Shown: positions 10,507-21,121, numbered from the stretch's first letter. The stretch is DNA of 64,000 nucleotides from Acanthosepion esculentum (GCA_964036315.1 OZ038517.1:51696455-51760454), one strand, 5' to 3'. Notes: a model not told the origin generated them from the letters alone. Program-made: numbers and translations.

Positions 10507-10537
10507 CGTTTCGCCTCCGTCTGGTAGGCACCTTCAG
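10507..10537 (-). ncRNA. Hammerhead-like motif
   Basis: Minus strand: CTGAAGG, T, GCCT-loop-AGGC, GAAAC. Box 1 ends in G instead of A. The stem is fully paired although its sequence differs from the other copies. Confidence 0.4.
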
Positions 10538-10859
10538 GTCTGAATGAGAGATAAAACCTGTATGTAAGGAAAGAGTGTTGAAATTTCTGAGGAAGGGCTA
10601 ATAATTAACCTTATTAGATGTTACGACCAGAAATTTCAATCCCTCCCATTAAAGCCGTTAAGGTCTAATGGATTTCAAATTAGCTCACTTCGAGTAGATC
10701 TTCATTTTTTTCCTCTACTAGTCCGTATACCGCATTGTGCTACGATTGCATTTTCGATTAACGGTATTATTGTGCATGAGCCCGGTCCGATGTTGATTGT
10801 GGTGTATTGTGAGATCAGTGCACTTTCAATGTATTTTCAGCTCGTGAATTCTTTTTTTC

Positions 10860-11135
10860 TTTTAATCATGCTACTATTTATTAGGTAAAAATTATACTGA
10901 TTTTATATGGTTTGTTTAACAGCATATGGTTCATTTAATGACGAAATTTAATTCTCTTGGGAGATTTGGTAATTTTTCTTTCAAAAAATGTACTCCTGGC
11001 AATTTTTCTCTTCCTTTTTCAAAAATATATATTGTTAATTTATTTTTTACTCTGAATGTGTATTGCTGGTATTCTTATTACAAAAACCTTGCTGACTGAT
11101 GTAGTTTATCGTCATACCCAGGACGACCGAAATTA
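10860..11135 (+). repeat. Dispersed repeat 'TTTATCGTC', decayed copy
   Basis: T-rich 'AATTTTT..TCAAAAAATGTACT..' units lead into GATGTAGTTTATCGTCATAC and CCCAGGACG at the end. The same order is seen at 17450-17795 and 30410-30790, and in reverse at 31915-32260 and 46380-46700. Confidence 0.6.
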
Positions 11136-11295
11136 TACATATACAGCAGAAACCTTCATATCCGGAACCCCTCATATCCGTAATCACTCATATCCGGAGT
11201 GCTTCATATCCAGAATACCGCATGTCCGGACATGATTTTGACGTGTATATTTGAAATTACTTTGGATAATTGCTTATGCTTATTTAACCCTAATG

Positions 11296-11409
11296 GCTTG
11301 TATTGGTGCAAAAGATGTTGAGCATAAAGGGAACAGAACAACTTTGGAGTTATCGCAAAAAGTAGAAATTTTAAACAGACTAGACGCTGGTGAAAGTTCA
11401 TTGTAACTA
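11296..11409 (+). pseudogene. pogo/Tigger-like transposase, N-terminal HTH part 1
   Basis: Reads M..GNRTTLELSQKVEILNRLDAGESSL then stop TAA. The block 'TLSLxQKxEIxxRLDxGES' is the CENP-B/pogo N-terminal helix-turn-helix. Reading resumes in the same frame across the mariner insertion, with only one stop between. Confidence 0.8.
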
Positions 11410-12413
11410 TCAGGTCATCCCATAAGTTCTGTCCGAATTTTGAATAAAGAAAACAAGTGACTAAATGATACATTTAATTACAGATTCAATCAACAATGTA
11501 TTTTCAATGAAACATCACCCGTTTTCGATTCATTAGAGCGGGTCTTTTTTTCCTCAAAGCTTGGTTCAAACGCTCTAATTGCTGACAGTACATTTAAGTT
11601 TTAATTGTTGCATTAGGTGGTAAGAATTCAAAGTGGATTATTCCTTGGCATTCACACCAGATTGAAAGAAGAACCTTTTGCCCATGAAGTTCCCTTCTTG
11701 GCTGTGGCTGGGGTCCTTCCCCTTTACCAAGCCACTGTCTACGACGCTTAATATTTCGATAAAAGATCCATTTTTCATTGCCAGTCACAAGTCTATCCAA
11801 AAAAGGTGAAACAAGTTGGCGAGAATGGAGAGAAATGTCAACTCGGAATTTGAGGTTGTTTTCAGACAATTCATGAGGCATCCATTTTCCAAGTTTAGGA
11901 ACTTTTCCAAGTTGTTGAAGATGACGATGAACAGTTGTATGGTTTGAACTGAGAACCACCTCCAATTCCTCAACTGATAAAGCAGGATTTTCTTCAAGGG
12001 CTGCTTCAAGAAGCTTTTCATCAAACTCAACTGGACGTCCTGTTCGATCTTCATCTTCAAGGGTGAAATCTCCACCTCTGAATTTTGCAAACCATCTTCT
12101 GTAAGTTCTTTCATTCACACATTCCTCTCCATAAACTGAGTGAATGTTTCTAGCCGCTTCGGCTGCTGAGTTTCCTTTCTTGAACTCATAAAGCATTATG
12201 TGTCTCAAATGATTCTTGAGTACTTCCATGTTAGCAGGGTTTTAATCAAACAAAATTTAATTTTATTGTTCTCTGAAATAAAATTTGATCAGTTTAGATG
12301 CATCTAAACATAAAAATAATGTTCAGCTCCATTAGACATTATAAAATACTCTTTAAATTTTGTTCATTTTAACAAAAAGTTAAAATTCGGGCAGAACTTA
12401 TGAGATGAGAACT
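11410..12413 (-). mobile_element. mariner element (internally deleted, 1.0 kb)
   Basis: Ends TCAGGTCATCCCATAAG (left) and, on the minus strand, AGTTCTCATCTCATAAG (right), both running into TTCTG(T/C)CCGAATTTT. A TA duplication flanks it (11408-11409 and 12414-12415). Full mariners are about 1.3 kb. Its insertion split the older pogo/Tigger-like gene, so it is the younger of the two. Confidence 0.9.
11470..12229 (-). pseudogene. mariner transposase, N-terminal two-thirds
   Basis: Starts MEVLKNHLRHIMLYEFKKGN (12229). Two HTH motifs follow: one around NERTYRRWFAKFRGGD, the other around SVEELEVVLSSNHTTVHRHL. Then WMPHELSENN, the linker motif of mariners. The first catalytic block reads TGNEKW where mariners have (T/C)GDEKW, so the Asp is Asn. 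After TIKT a stop occurs. Reading resumes as YCQQLERLNQALRKKRPALMNRK and ends just before the HDNARPH block. The second and third Asp are deleted. About 345 residues are usual for the family; 211 are open here. Dead enzyme. Confidence 0.9.
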
Positions 12414-12415
12414 TA

Positions 12416-12786
12416 ATAGCTGAGTTCAACATAGGAAAGTCAACATTGTATGATATAAAATCTTCCAAAGAAACTATTCTCCAGCGTTTAAACTGTCACA
12501 ATGAACAAGGAAATAAAAACAGCATGATTGCGACGAAACCTGGACTGAAATTGAAAAAGCTATTGAAAAGGTTGTCAGTTTTATGGAAAGAAAGCCAGCC
12601 TTCAGCTATGATGATGGCAATAACGCACGCAGAGTTAAAAAGTGTCTTTCGTTTAAAAAGTTTCAAGAACAAAAGCAAAACGAAATGCGGAAAATGTTAG
12701 GAATTATAGAAAAGAATATAATTGAAAACCTTTATCATGAAAAAACAACCCCTTACACAGCATCAACTCTCATGCATAAACATTGA
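12416..12786 (+). pseudogene. pogo/Tigger-like transposase, HTH part 2 and C-terminus
   Basis: Directly after the mariner, in frame with part 1, it reads IAEFNIGKSTLYDIKSSKE, completing the pogo-type HTH. After a frameshift near 12530 a second frame reads WTEIEKAIEKVVSFMERKP and then NARRVKKCLSF, ending at a stop at 12786. The join of HTH to a C-terminal-like segment without the DDE core implies an older internal deletion. Assignment of the second half is less sure. Confidence 0.65.
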
Positions 12787-12789
12787 TTA

Positions 12790-13180
12790 CGTGCAATGTT
12801 TCTTGAATTTTGTAAACGTTCGGCGAAAATAACGTTTACATCATTTTAAACCATTGGCGATTTTTACTAAGGAAGACCATACGTGTAAATATCTTTTGCT
12901 TTTGAAGTTTGCTTTTTTAAATTTTCAAATGAATACATTAGAAATAAATCAAACACAAACGAAATTCGTTAATCACCGTCATCCGCCATAATGTTATACC
13001 AACAGTAATTACTTAATTATAGAAACATTTCATCTAAAAAAAAATCCCCTCTTTCTAAGGTATATGCTTATGCATATGGTCTTCTGTAGTGAAAATAGCT
13101 GTGGTACATTTACACTCCTCTTCGGTCTTTTGAACAGGAGTGGCGGTTTATCCCTTGCTTCCATGGAGAGAGAGAAGGCG
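12790..13180. other. Unassigned stretch
   Basis: Nothing recognised apart from a perfect 9-bp inverted repeat GTAAACGTT/AACGTTTAC (12812-12820 and 12831-12839). Confidence 0.5.
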
Positions 13181-13432
13181 GGAGAGAAAAGAGTGAGGAT
13201 AGGTAAGAGAGAGGGTGTAGGAAGGGGAGTGAGAGAGGGTAGGAAGGGGAGTGAGAGAGGGGGTAGGAAGGGGAGTGAGAGAGGGGGTAGGAAGGGGAGT
13301 GAGAGAGGGGGTAGGAAGGGGGAGTGAGAAGTGGTAGGAAGGGGAGTGAGAGAGGGGGTAAGAAGGGGAGTGAGAGATGGGGTAGGAAGGGGGAGTGAGA
13401 GAGGGGGTAGGAAGGGGAGTGAGAGAGGAGAA
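13180..13432. repeat. G/A-rich minisatellite, about 24-bp unit
   Basis: Roughly ten units of the form GGTAGGAAGGGGAGTGAGAG, with slightly variable G-run length. One strand is almost pure purine, so triplex or G-rich secondary structures are possible. Confidence 0.95.
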
Positions 13433-13763
13433 ATTTTTTTCACGCGTGGCGCAAGTTGGATTTGTTGCGGGTTAAATTCTAATAAATTAAAAACAAAATG
13501 CTAGTTTACCATATGTGGGGACGCGTAGCAACTGCGGCCATTTTGCGTAAACGCTGCAACAAGAACGCATCGCGTTTAATAATGCACCAAAATTCGCAAA
13601 GCAAAAATGGATTGCAGTCTAAGTAGGCGAACTTGCACCAACAACGAAGAGTCAGGCGCAATGCTCAGCCATTTGCAATAGTTGGCTGAGCACGAATGAA
13701 AGTCGAGCTCTTTTCCTTCACCGAATTCTAGGCCGAGGTGAGAAATGAGGACTGTATATTAAA

Positions 13764-13769
13764 CACACA

Positions 13770-13844
<75 letters not shown>
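13764..13844. repeat. (CA)n(TA)n microsatellite
   Basis: CA run passing into TA. Confidence 0.95.
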
Positions 13845-13850
<6 letters not shown>

Positions 13851-13949
13851 GCCTATAATTGATAACAGAAGCCATTGGTTTATACCAACGGCTTCCCATA
13901 CTTAACACTTCTTGTTTTCACTCTCGCGTGGTTATGTGTGATGTCATGA

Positions 13950-14285
13950 GCCGTGGTGCGATTTTCGCTTCCAGCGTCTCATATGCACCATTTTATCGTT
14001 GCTTGGAAATCTTCCATGCAAACAAAAACAGACTATCATTATTGGTATGTCCGCGTACTGTTTAATATATTGTAATGTTATTGCCATCTTTAATGATGGC
14101 TTATGTAAGCCGAAAGCTTAGATTGGATTAAAAAACATGTATCAATATGGTGATTTTCTTTCGTCTTTCAATGATAATGTTATTAAGCTTATCAGTCGAT
14201 ATGAAAGAAATTTGGATAAATAAATGGACAAAACTTGTCTATATTATTTAATGAAAGATGCATCAATGAAAAATGCTGCCTAAAT
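13950..14285 (+). repeat. Dispersed retroelement fragment with hammerhead-like core
   Basis: Same family as 40740-41035 on the opposite strand. Shared blocks include CTTGGAAATCTTCCATG, AACAAAAACAGACTATCA, GTTTAATATATTGTAATGT and AACTTGTCTATATTATTTAA. The hammerhead-like motif is at 14085-14126. No coding sequence. Ends are not defined. Confidence 0.6.
14085..14126 (+). ncRNA. Hammerhead-like motif (box 1 decayed)
   Basis: TTTAATGA in place of CTGATGA, one spare T, then a perfect five-base stem GGCTT-ATGT-AAGCC, then GAAAGC. The paired copy at 40881-40923 has a changed stem arm. Confidence 0.4.
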
Positions 14286-14297
14286 ACACACACACAC

Positions 14298-14299
14298 AA

Positions 14300-14351
<52 letters not shown>
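14298..14351. repeat. (TA)n microsatellite
   Basis: Short CA run then TA, abutting the left end of the next element. Confidence 0.95.
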
Positions 14352-14354
<3 letters not shown>

Positions 14355-15224
14355 TGCAATAGATAAATTGTCGTCTAAATTACGCAAAAATGAAAATAGC
14401 ACTGATATCTGCATTTTAATAGATATATTTACCAAAATTACACAAAAATATTGTCAAACACTAAAGAATAAATTATTCAATAAAATCGCCATTGTCTTCA
14501 ACCACAGACTACAGACGACTTCAGAATCTCCTGCAAATCTTCTTGACGGCCTCCTTGTTTCAGTTGGTGAATGCTGTCATAATCCTTACCTTCAGTTCAT
14601 CTTTGGTGTTACAAGGATTTTTGTTGGACACTCGTTCAACTGTGCCCCACACATAATAATAAGGGGGTTGTAGCCTGGGGAGTTAGGGGGCCAGACAGAT
14701 GTAACGGTTGACAGGGTCGCAGAAATTATCTGACAGCAATGACAGGGTACTCGTGCTTGTGTAGCATGGTGCAGAATCCTGTTACCGGACATATGGCCTT
14801 CTAGCAGCCACTCTCTTGATTAAGAGCAGCACTGCATCCTAAAGGCACTTAATGTAGGCCTTCCTGTTGAGTCTGAGGCCCTCACTAACAAATTTGCAAG
14901 TTCTTCTCATCAGAACAATCAAAGTGAGTTCCCTGAGCTGCCGTAACTTCCTAATCGCCATTAGACTCCTCCAACGTTTTCAAAATTCTCTGCACTGTCC
15001 TCAGATTGATAACCCAAACACCCTGAAATGTTCATTTTGAAGCTTCCAGCGCGAATGCCAAGCAGCAGACCATGCCGTTTCCAAATTTCTGGTGGAGTGA
15101 ATCGTGTCATGGTGCTCGTTTTTCTCACAGACGGTGCCCAACCGACCCTACTATACTCAAAAATCAAAAACAAAGCGAATGCGCGAAATTAAAAATACAA
15201 ACTGGCGAAAATTTACCCATCTCC

Positions 15225-15228
<4 letters not shown>
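14352..15228 (-). mobile_element. maT/mariner-like element, heavily decayed
   Basis: The left end reads CAGTGCAATAGATAAATTG. The right end on the minus strand has the matching GGGGAGATGGGTAAATTT. The minus strand keeps the transposase start, RFTPPEIWKRHGLLLGIRAG, about 15110 downward, with an HTH remnant LRTVQRILKTLEESN in another frame. It also keeps the C-terminal WPPNSPGYNP block near 14690, followed in another frame by YYVWGTVERVSNK. Frameshifts and stops are frequent. The same family's N-terminus and ends recur at 51.64-52.05 kb. Confidence 0.75.
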
Positions 15229-15296
<68 letters not shown>

Positions 15297-15345
15297 GTGT
15301 GTGTGTGTGTGTGTGTGTGCGTGTGCGCGTGCGCGTGTTGTGTGT
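15229..15345. repeat. (TA)n(TG)n microsatellite
   Basis: TA run, then TG, then a GTGCGC-type segment. Confidence 0.95.
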
Positions 15346-15446
15346 GTTTTGAACAATAGAAAATATTGAGAAATTAAAAAATTAAAATTTTCAGACAAAC
15401 TGGGTCGTATATTAATATATTTTTGTTTTATTATTTCAATTAGATT

Positions 15447-15484
15447 CCCCGACTAGTTTCGGCCAGCATGGCCATCATCACGGG
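15447..15484 (-). ncRNA. Hammerhead-like motif
   Basis: Minus strand: CCC, GTGATGA (first base of box 1 is G instead of C), spare T, GGCC-ATGCT-GGCC stem, GAAAC, TA, GTC, GGGG. CCC/GGG can form helix I, AC/GU helix III with UA loop, and GUC is the classic cleavage triplet. One core substitution should disable it. Confidence 0.5.
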
Positions 15485-15519
15485 TGAAAAATTCCTGCTT
15501 GTTAGTAGCAATGTATATA

Positions 15520-16782
15520 TAGGGTGTTGCAGCAAAATCCAACACTTGACAAAAAGAAAATGAAATAGGCAATAAAAACAAAAGTTGTATATGCAGATAC
15601 CCGACAGTTTGACAACTAACGTTTTTCTCTATACCCTTTTTCCAGGATGGAATACGAGCACAGAACAGCAGTAGTAGCTTCTTTTTGTGTCAGGAAGAAG
15701 TCTGCGGAAGTGATGGCCTGGTTTGGGTTCAAGAGGACCATAGTCATTGGAGGAAGTGGAAGGCGTGTGAGAACAAGGACAAGTTTACTGCCAAACGAAA
15801 GACCCACAACGTTAGTTGTTCGGCCGTTAGGGCCGACAAGTTCGTTACCGCCGTCAAGGAGACAGTCGACAATGATGGAAGCCAGAGCTACGCCAAGATC
15901 GCCGCTGACATGGGCTGTCGCAAGTCGACGATCTGCAGAACGATCAAGAAGGACATTGGTTACACCTCCTACCGCAAGTCTCACCGCATGCACATCACGA
16001 ATGCCTCCAAAGAGTCGAGGAAGTTCAAGGCGGTGGCTTTGCTGAAGGAGCTCAAGCCGGGATGCTGAGGTTCTTCTCTGATGAAAAGAATTTCATCCAG
16101 AACCACACGAGCAACAAGCAGAAAGACAGGTGGATCTGCAGACATCGAGGAAGTTCCCGTCGTGAAGCATACGAAGTTTCCCTCCTCCGTCATGGTCCTT
16201 GGCGTCATCTCAAGCGAGGTGGACGTCATCCCTCCGTTCTTCATTCAAAAGGGCCTGAGAGCCACCGCTGAGATCTAGCAGGAGCTGCTGAGGAGCGTGG
16301 TGAAGCTCTGGATGAACGAGATCGCCACCGGACGCCCTTACGTCTTTCAGCAGGACTCCGCTCCTGCACACAAGTCCAAGACGACCCATGCGTGGCTGCT
16401 CAACAATGTTCCTCACCACTGGTTGCCGGACTTGTGGCCGCCCTCCTCACTCGATTGCAACCCCATTGACTATTTCTTCTGGGGCGTGATCGAGGCCAAG
16501 ACCAACAAGCACGCCCACAACACGGTCGACTGTCTGAAGGCTGCCATCGTGGAGGCGTTCGCCGCTATGGACAAGGATATGGTCGCCAAAGCGTGTGACT
16601 CATTTTGCACCCGCCTTGAGATGGTCGTCGCCGCCAGCGGTGGTAACATTGAAAAATAATGTAGTATGTAACTCTAACTGTTGCTAAATAAACTGTCGGG
16701 TCTCTGCATATACAACTTTTGTTTTTATTGCCTATTTCGTTTTTTTTTTTTGTCAAGTGTCGGATTTTGCTGCAACATCCTG
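15520..16782 (+). mobile_element. DD37D (maT-like) transposon with long TIRs
   Basis: About 90-bp terminal inverted repeats: the left begins TAGGGTGTTGCAGCAAAATC; the right on the minus strand begins CAGGATGTTGCAGCAAAATC. The repeats share GGCAATAAAAACAAAAGTTG. TA stands on both sides (15518-15519 and 16783-16784). The interior is conspicuously GC-rich with C/G-ending codons, unlike all neighbouring DNA, which suggests a different base-composition history, possibly horizontal transfer. Coding is broken by a few frameshifts and one stop. Confidence 0.9.
15647..16659 (+). pseudogene. DD37D transposase, frameshifted
   Basis: It starts MEYEHRTAVVASFCVRKKSA. A frameshift near 15750 leads to the HTH part SYAKIAADMGCRKSTICRTI (about 15890-15950). 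Near 16065 another shift enters FFSDEKNF, the first Asp. Further shifts lead to FPSSVMVLGVIS and a TAG at 16276. The last frame contains VFQQDSAPAHKSK (second Asp) and DCNPIDYFFWGVIE (third Asp) with 37 residues between, so DD37D. It ends ...GGNIEK-stop, a normal C-terminus for the family. Few lesions, so a relatively young pseudogene. Confidence 0.9.
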
Positions 16783-16789
16783 TATATTC

Positions 16790-17110
16790 CCTGGTGCCTC
16801 GACTACATGAATTTAAGCGTGCTACTAGATTGGCAATTAGGTCTCACCTTTTTATTGTTGAAATAGCTAAATATAACCGCCACTTCTATTCAAAAAGTTT
16901 CTTTTCTCTCACTTCCGTTCACTTGCTTCACAAATAACTACAATGATCAAAAATTTAAATTCAACGTCAATCGCCATCTTCTGTCTTCTTGAATCCCCTT
17001 CGTCTTTTATTCTATCCTCAATCCCCCCCCCCTATACTCATTTTTCTCTTACTTTCACTCCCTGTAAACTCCCCGCGTACTAGTGGCATTCCCGCCTTGC
17101 TCGGGGTGAA
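16790..17110 (+). pseudogene. LINE 3' end (ORF2 C-terminus and UTR)
   Basis: Reads RLHEFKRATRLAIRSHLFIV, a broken region, and INVNRHLLSS-like text. These are the last blocks of CR1/Jockey-like LINE ORF2 (HEFxRxTRxAxRSH...NSLP...FKxxVNRxL). The UTR ends CGTACTAGTGGCATTCCCGC, CTTGCTCGGGGTGAAACG, then (TA)n. The same end is seen at 35.66, 41.06 and 57.86 kb. Strongly 5'-truncated. Confidence 0.8.
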
Positions 17111-17115
17111 ACGAT

Positions 17116-17229
<114 letters not shown>

Positions 17230-17390
17230 GTATTTAGGCAGTAAATATTCTTTAAGGCAAATATTATTAAAAACGGCAAATATTTTTCGATTAATTTTAA
17301 CGATCGACTTTTCCAAATCAGACAAGTACCGGAAATTAGGACAGAAATTACCCGAAGTTCCTTTCGGAAGAAACCTACGAGAAATATCAT

Positions 17391-17424
17391 CCGAGCTTTC
17401 AACTTTCTTAAGTCAACATCAGGG
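17391..17424 (-). ncRNA. Hammerhead-like motif
   Basis: Minus strand: CCCTGATGT, TG, ACTT-AAGA-AAGT stem, TGAAAGCTCGG. Box 1 ends T instead of A. Stem II pairs perfectly with its own sequence. Confidence 0.4.
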
Positions 17425-17449
17425 TAGGTAAAAACATTTTGCAATGGTT

Positions 17450-17795
17450 TTGTTTTGTTTTGGTTTGTTTTATGGCATATCAACACCTCAATAGGATATT
17501 TTATACCGACAAGATTTTTATTGCTGATAATATTTTTTTTTCAAAAATGCATTGCTGTTAATATTTTTTCAAAATAATAAAGTATTGCTGGTAATATTTT
17601 TTCAAAAAATGTATTGCTGGTACTAAAACCTATTTTTAAACTTTCATAGTTTTGGGGCCCCAGTTTGAGTGTTAGCTGGGACCCTAACAGGTGCTACCTT
17701 TGAACCTGGGAACACCAGCAATTAAGAGGAGTTCCACGCACCTCAAAACCTCCTTCCTGTCGGATGTAGTTTATCGTCAGACCCAGGACGGTAAT
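17450..17795 (+). repeat. Dispersed repeat 'TTTATCGTC' (full-length-like copy)
   Basis: Order: TTTTATGGCATATCAACACC, AATAGGATATTTTATACCGAC, three or four TTGCTGGTAATATTTTTTCA-type units, GTTAGCTGGGACCCTAACAG, AACACCAGCAATTAAGAGG, and the terminal GGATGTAGTTTATCGTC with CCCAGGACG. No coding frame. Probably a SINE or non-autonomous element with internal tandem units; at least five more copies lie in the window. Confidence 0.7.
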
Positions 17796-17949
17796 TTGAA
17801 ATGGTGTAAAATCAGAAACTTTTAACAGCATTTTTTTTTTCAAAATAATATATTATTACGCAATTTCTACATTTTACAAAATTATTGTACAATTTTAGAC
17901 ATATTTTCCTCATTGTCTGAGAAGCATTATTCGTAATTTGAGAATTGTA

Positions 17950-17988
17950 AAGAAAGAAAGAAAGAAAGAACTTTAGGTCTATAAGGCT

Positions 17989-18023
<35 letters not shown>

Positions 18024-18054
18024 CAGAAAGAAAGAACTTTAGTTTTATAAGGCT

Positions 18055-18097
<43 letters not shown>

Positions 18098-18292
18098 ACT
18101 TTAGGTAGATAAGGATAGAAAGAAAGAAAGAAAGAAAGAAAGAACTTTAGGTTTATAAGGATATAAAGAAAGAAAGAAAGAAAGAAAGAACTTTAGGTTT
18201 ATAAGGATATAAAGAAAGAAAGAAAGAACTTTAGGTTTATAAGGATATAAAGAAAGAAAGAAAGAAAGAAAGAACTTTAGGTAGATAAGGCT

Positions 18293-18327
<35 letters not shown>

Positions 18328-18346
18328 ACTTTAGGTAGATAAGGAT

Positions 18347-18393
<47 letters not shown>

Positions 18394-18454
18394 AAAAGAG
18401 GTAACAAGCAAAGGAAAGAAGGTAGAAAGAAAGAAAGAATAAGAAATAGAGAAT

Positions 18455-18493
<39 letters not shown>

Positions 18494-19165
18494 AAAAGCG
18501 ATAACAAGCAAAGGAAAGAAAGAAGAAAGAAAAAGAATAAGAAATAGACAAGGAATAGAAAGAAAGAAAGAAAGAATGAATTATGAATGAAAGGAAAAAA
18601 GAAAGAAAGAATCAACAAACAAAAAAATAAATAGAAGCAAGAAGGAAAGAAAAGAAAAGAAGAAAAAGAGGTAACAAGCTAAGAAAAGAAGGTAGAAAGA
18701 AAGAAAGAACTTTAGGTAGATAAGGCTAGAAAGAAAGAAAGAAAGAAAGAAAGAACTTTAGGTAGATAAGGATAGAAAGAAAGAAAGAAAGAAAGAAAGA
18801 AAAAGAGGTAACAAGCAAAGGAAAGAAGGTAGAAAGAAAGAAAGAATAAGAAATAGAGAATAGAAAGAAAGAAAGAAAGAAAGAAAGAAAAAGCGATAAC
18901 AAGCAAAGGAAAGAAAGAAGAAAGAAAAAGAATAAGAAATAGACAAGGAATAGAAAGAAAGAAAGAAAGAAAGAATGAATTATGAATGAAAGGAAAAAAG
19001 AAAGAAAGAATCAACAAACAAAAAAATAAATAGAAGCAAGAAGGAAAGAAAAGAAAAGAAGTAAAAGAGGTAACAAGCTAAGAAAAGAAGGTAGAAAGAA
19101 AGAAAGAACTTTAGGTAGATAAGGCTAGAAAGAAAGAAAGAAAGAAAGTCTAAACAAACCAAAAA
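17950..19165. repeat. AAAG compound array with 'CTTTAGGTAGATAAGG' linkers
   Basis: (AAAG)n blocks separated by AACTTTAGGTAGATAAGG(C/A)TAG and its TTTATAAGG variant. Inside, a segment with GAGGTAACAAGCAAAGGAAAG occurs at about 18400-18700 and again at 18800-19110, a higher-order duplication of about 390 bp. A related array is at 58885-59428. Confidence 0.95.
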
Positions 19166-19410
19166 AAATCAAATTATGCCAACTAATGTTATATGTACTA
19201 ACATAGCTGACTGCAACACAAACCCGACTGTTGTAAAAACAGATTGTGTTGCGCCAGCGTATGCAGAGATTGTATGGCGATCAGCTTTCCTTGAAAATAA
19301 GATTTCGACATCTCAGCATCTAGTTTCCACCACCCCAGATCACTGAAGCCCGTACGAAATACGCAACTACTTCGACCAACAATTATCAAACGTCGTATGA
19401 CATACTAAGA
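19166..19410. other. Non-repetitive flank shared with 59440-59573
   Basis: CAAATTATGCCA followed by GACATCTCAGCATCTAGTTT, CCACCACCCCAGATCACTGA and AACGTCGTATGACATACTAA. All of it recurs in the same order at 59440-59573, minus about 120 bp. No gene recognised. Confidence 0.8.
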
Positions 19411-19639
19411 AGTAAATACCAAGAGTAAACGGAAAAAAAGGAATGGTTACATTTTTTTCTGTCTCCTTTCTTCGTGCGTATGGAGTTGACGACATTTGGC
19501 AGATGGGAAAAACTGACACTGGAAGCCAAAAGCGAAAGACGAAACTCGATACACGCCAAAGGATGTTTGGGTTGAACGATATTCCAAAAGACGGAGATAA
19601 AGTTGGTTTTGATGCTTTATTTACGTCTAATTGCAAAGA

Positions 19640-20200
19640 ATGAATGAAAGAGAGAATGAAAGAATTATTTTTGAAAAGAAAGAAAAATTGAAATGTAAGA
19701 ACGAAAGGGAGACTAAGAAATTAAATAAAAAAAAAGAAAGAAAGAAAGAACGAAAAAAAGAAAGTAAAAGTACAACGAAAGAAAGAATAAATAAATAGAA
19801 AGAAAGAAAGAATAAAAGAAAGAAAGAATAAGTAAATACAAAGCAAAAAAGAAAGAAAGAATGAAACAGCAAACGAAAGAAATAACAATAGAAAGAATAA
19901 GTAAATACAAAGAAAGAAAGAAAGAAAGAAAGAAAGAAATAATAACAGAGAGAATAAGTAAATACAAAGAAAGAAAGAAGGAAGGAAAGAAAGAATAAAT
20001 AAATACAAAGAAAGAAAGAAAGAAAGGAAGAAGGAAAGAAAGAAAGAAGGAAAGAAAGAAGGCAAGAAAGAAAGAAAGAAAGAAGGAAAGAACGAACGAA
20101 AGAAATGATAAAAGAGAGAATAAGTAAATACAAAGAAAGAAAGAAAGAAAGAATATGTAAATACAAAGAAAGAAAAATTTAAAGAAGGAAAGAATTTTTA
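19640..20200. repeat. AAAG array with AATAAGTAAATACAAAG units
   Basis: Tandem AAAG blocks with the recurring linker GAGAATAAGTAAATACAAAG, a different linker from the 18-kb array. Confidence 0.95.
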
Positions 20201-20289
20201 AATAAAAAAAAGGAGTAAGAAAAACAAATAACAAAAATATCAGTTTTGAATTTTCTAATAAAAGAAAGAAAATTCCTTCATTTCTATTG

Positions 20290-20530
20290 AGTACAATATA
20301 ATAACCCAGAGAAACGGAACAGGAGGAGGAGGAGGCGGAGGTGGTGTGGGTGCGACTTAAAAGGAGGGAGGAAAAAGTGAGAGATACAGACGGAACAGGT
20401 GGGGGAGGAGAGGAAAAAATGAGAGATACAGACGGAACAGGTGGGGGGGAGAGGAAAAAATGAGAGATACAGACGGAACAGGTGGGGTGGGGGTGAGGGA
20501 AAAAAAATGAGAGATACAGACGGAACGTAT
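20290..20530. repeat. G-rich minisatellite, about 55-bp unit
   Basis: Four units containing GAGAGATACAGACGGAAC followed by AGGTGGGG runs. A GGAGGAGGAGG run precedes it. Confidence 0.9.
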
Positions 20531-21030
20531 AAGTGTTAATAAGAAAACATTCAGGGTCACGTCAAACCATTTTCTCCTTGAAAGGAAACAGGGCCAAATT
20601 TGACACTGTCAAGATTAAAATTGCAGCGGCGCGGAGAAAGCAAATTTCAGTTGGACCTGTTTTTCTTTTCCGCAGATCAACGAAGTGGAACGAAAATATA
20701 CGATCCACCTGCTTATTTGAACAAACGTATCCGCAAAATACCGCTAAACCGAAGACAAGGGAGCCGGCCTTATGTGTGGGGTCGTTGATCGCAATTATAC
20801 GAGGCAACAGGGAGAGACTCGTGCGTTTCAATCACAGGTGGAATAACCTTACAGTCCTTCTCTTGAAGACATGTAAACATTGGTCCACATTGACTGTTGA
20901 CTAAGCGTCGCCATGTCTGGCACAAGGCCACGATTATGGGAAATAAGTCAGGATTGCGACTGACACGGAACACCAAACAGGAAACATAAGAGTAAACAGT
21001 AGTAATGATCTACTAAAATACTTGCCCGTG
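20531..21030 (+). other. Unassigned low-repeat stretch, open frame of unknown meaning
   Basis: One of the few patches without obvious repeats. A 123-residue frame is open at 20533-20904. It is lysine/arginine-rich at the N-terminus with no motif I recognise. Other frames over the same DNA are also open, so coding is not supported. Confidence 0.3.
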
Positions 21031-21034
21031 CATC

Positions 21035-21038
21035 ACCT

Positions 21039-21102
<64 letters not shown>

Positions 21103-21121
21103 TGAATATCCTGTGATAGAT

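Larger units (their letters stand above)
11144..12786 (+). mobile_element. pogo/Tigger-like element, split by a mariner
   Basis: It begins CAGCAGAAACC after a TA. The next 75 bp carry five near-copies of TCATATCCGGA, plausible transposase-binding sites. Coding remnants lie at 11296-11407 and 12416-12786. The central DDE catalytic domain is missing. A mariner sits at a TA inside it. The right terminal repeat could not be located, so the end given is the end of coding similarity. Confidence 0.7.

Noticed and set aside
18101..20234. Many Phe/Leu/Ser-rich frames on the minus strand
   Set aside because: Translations of AAAG arrays (repeating FLSF). The same pattern appears at 1-240 and 58.8-59.4 kb.
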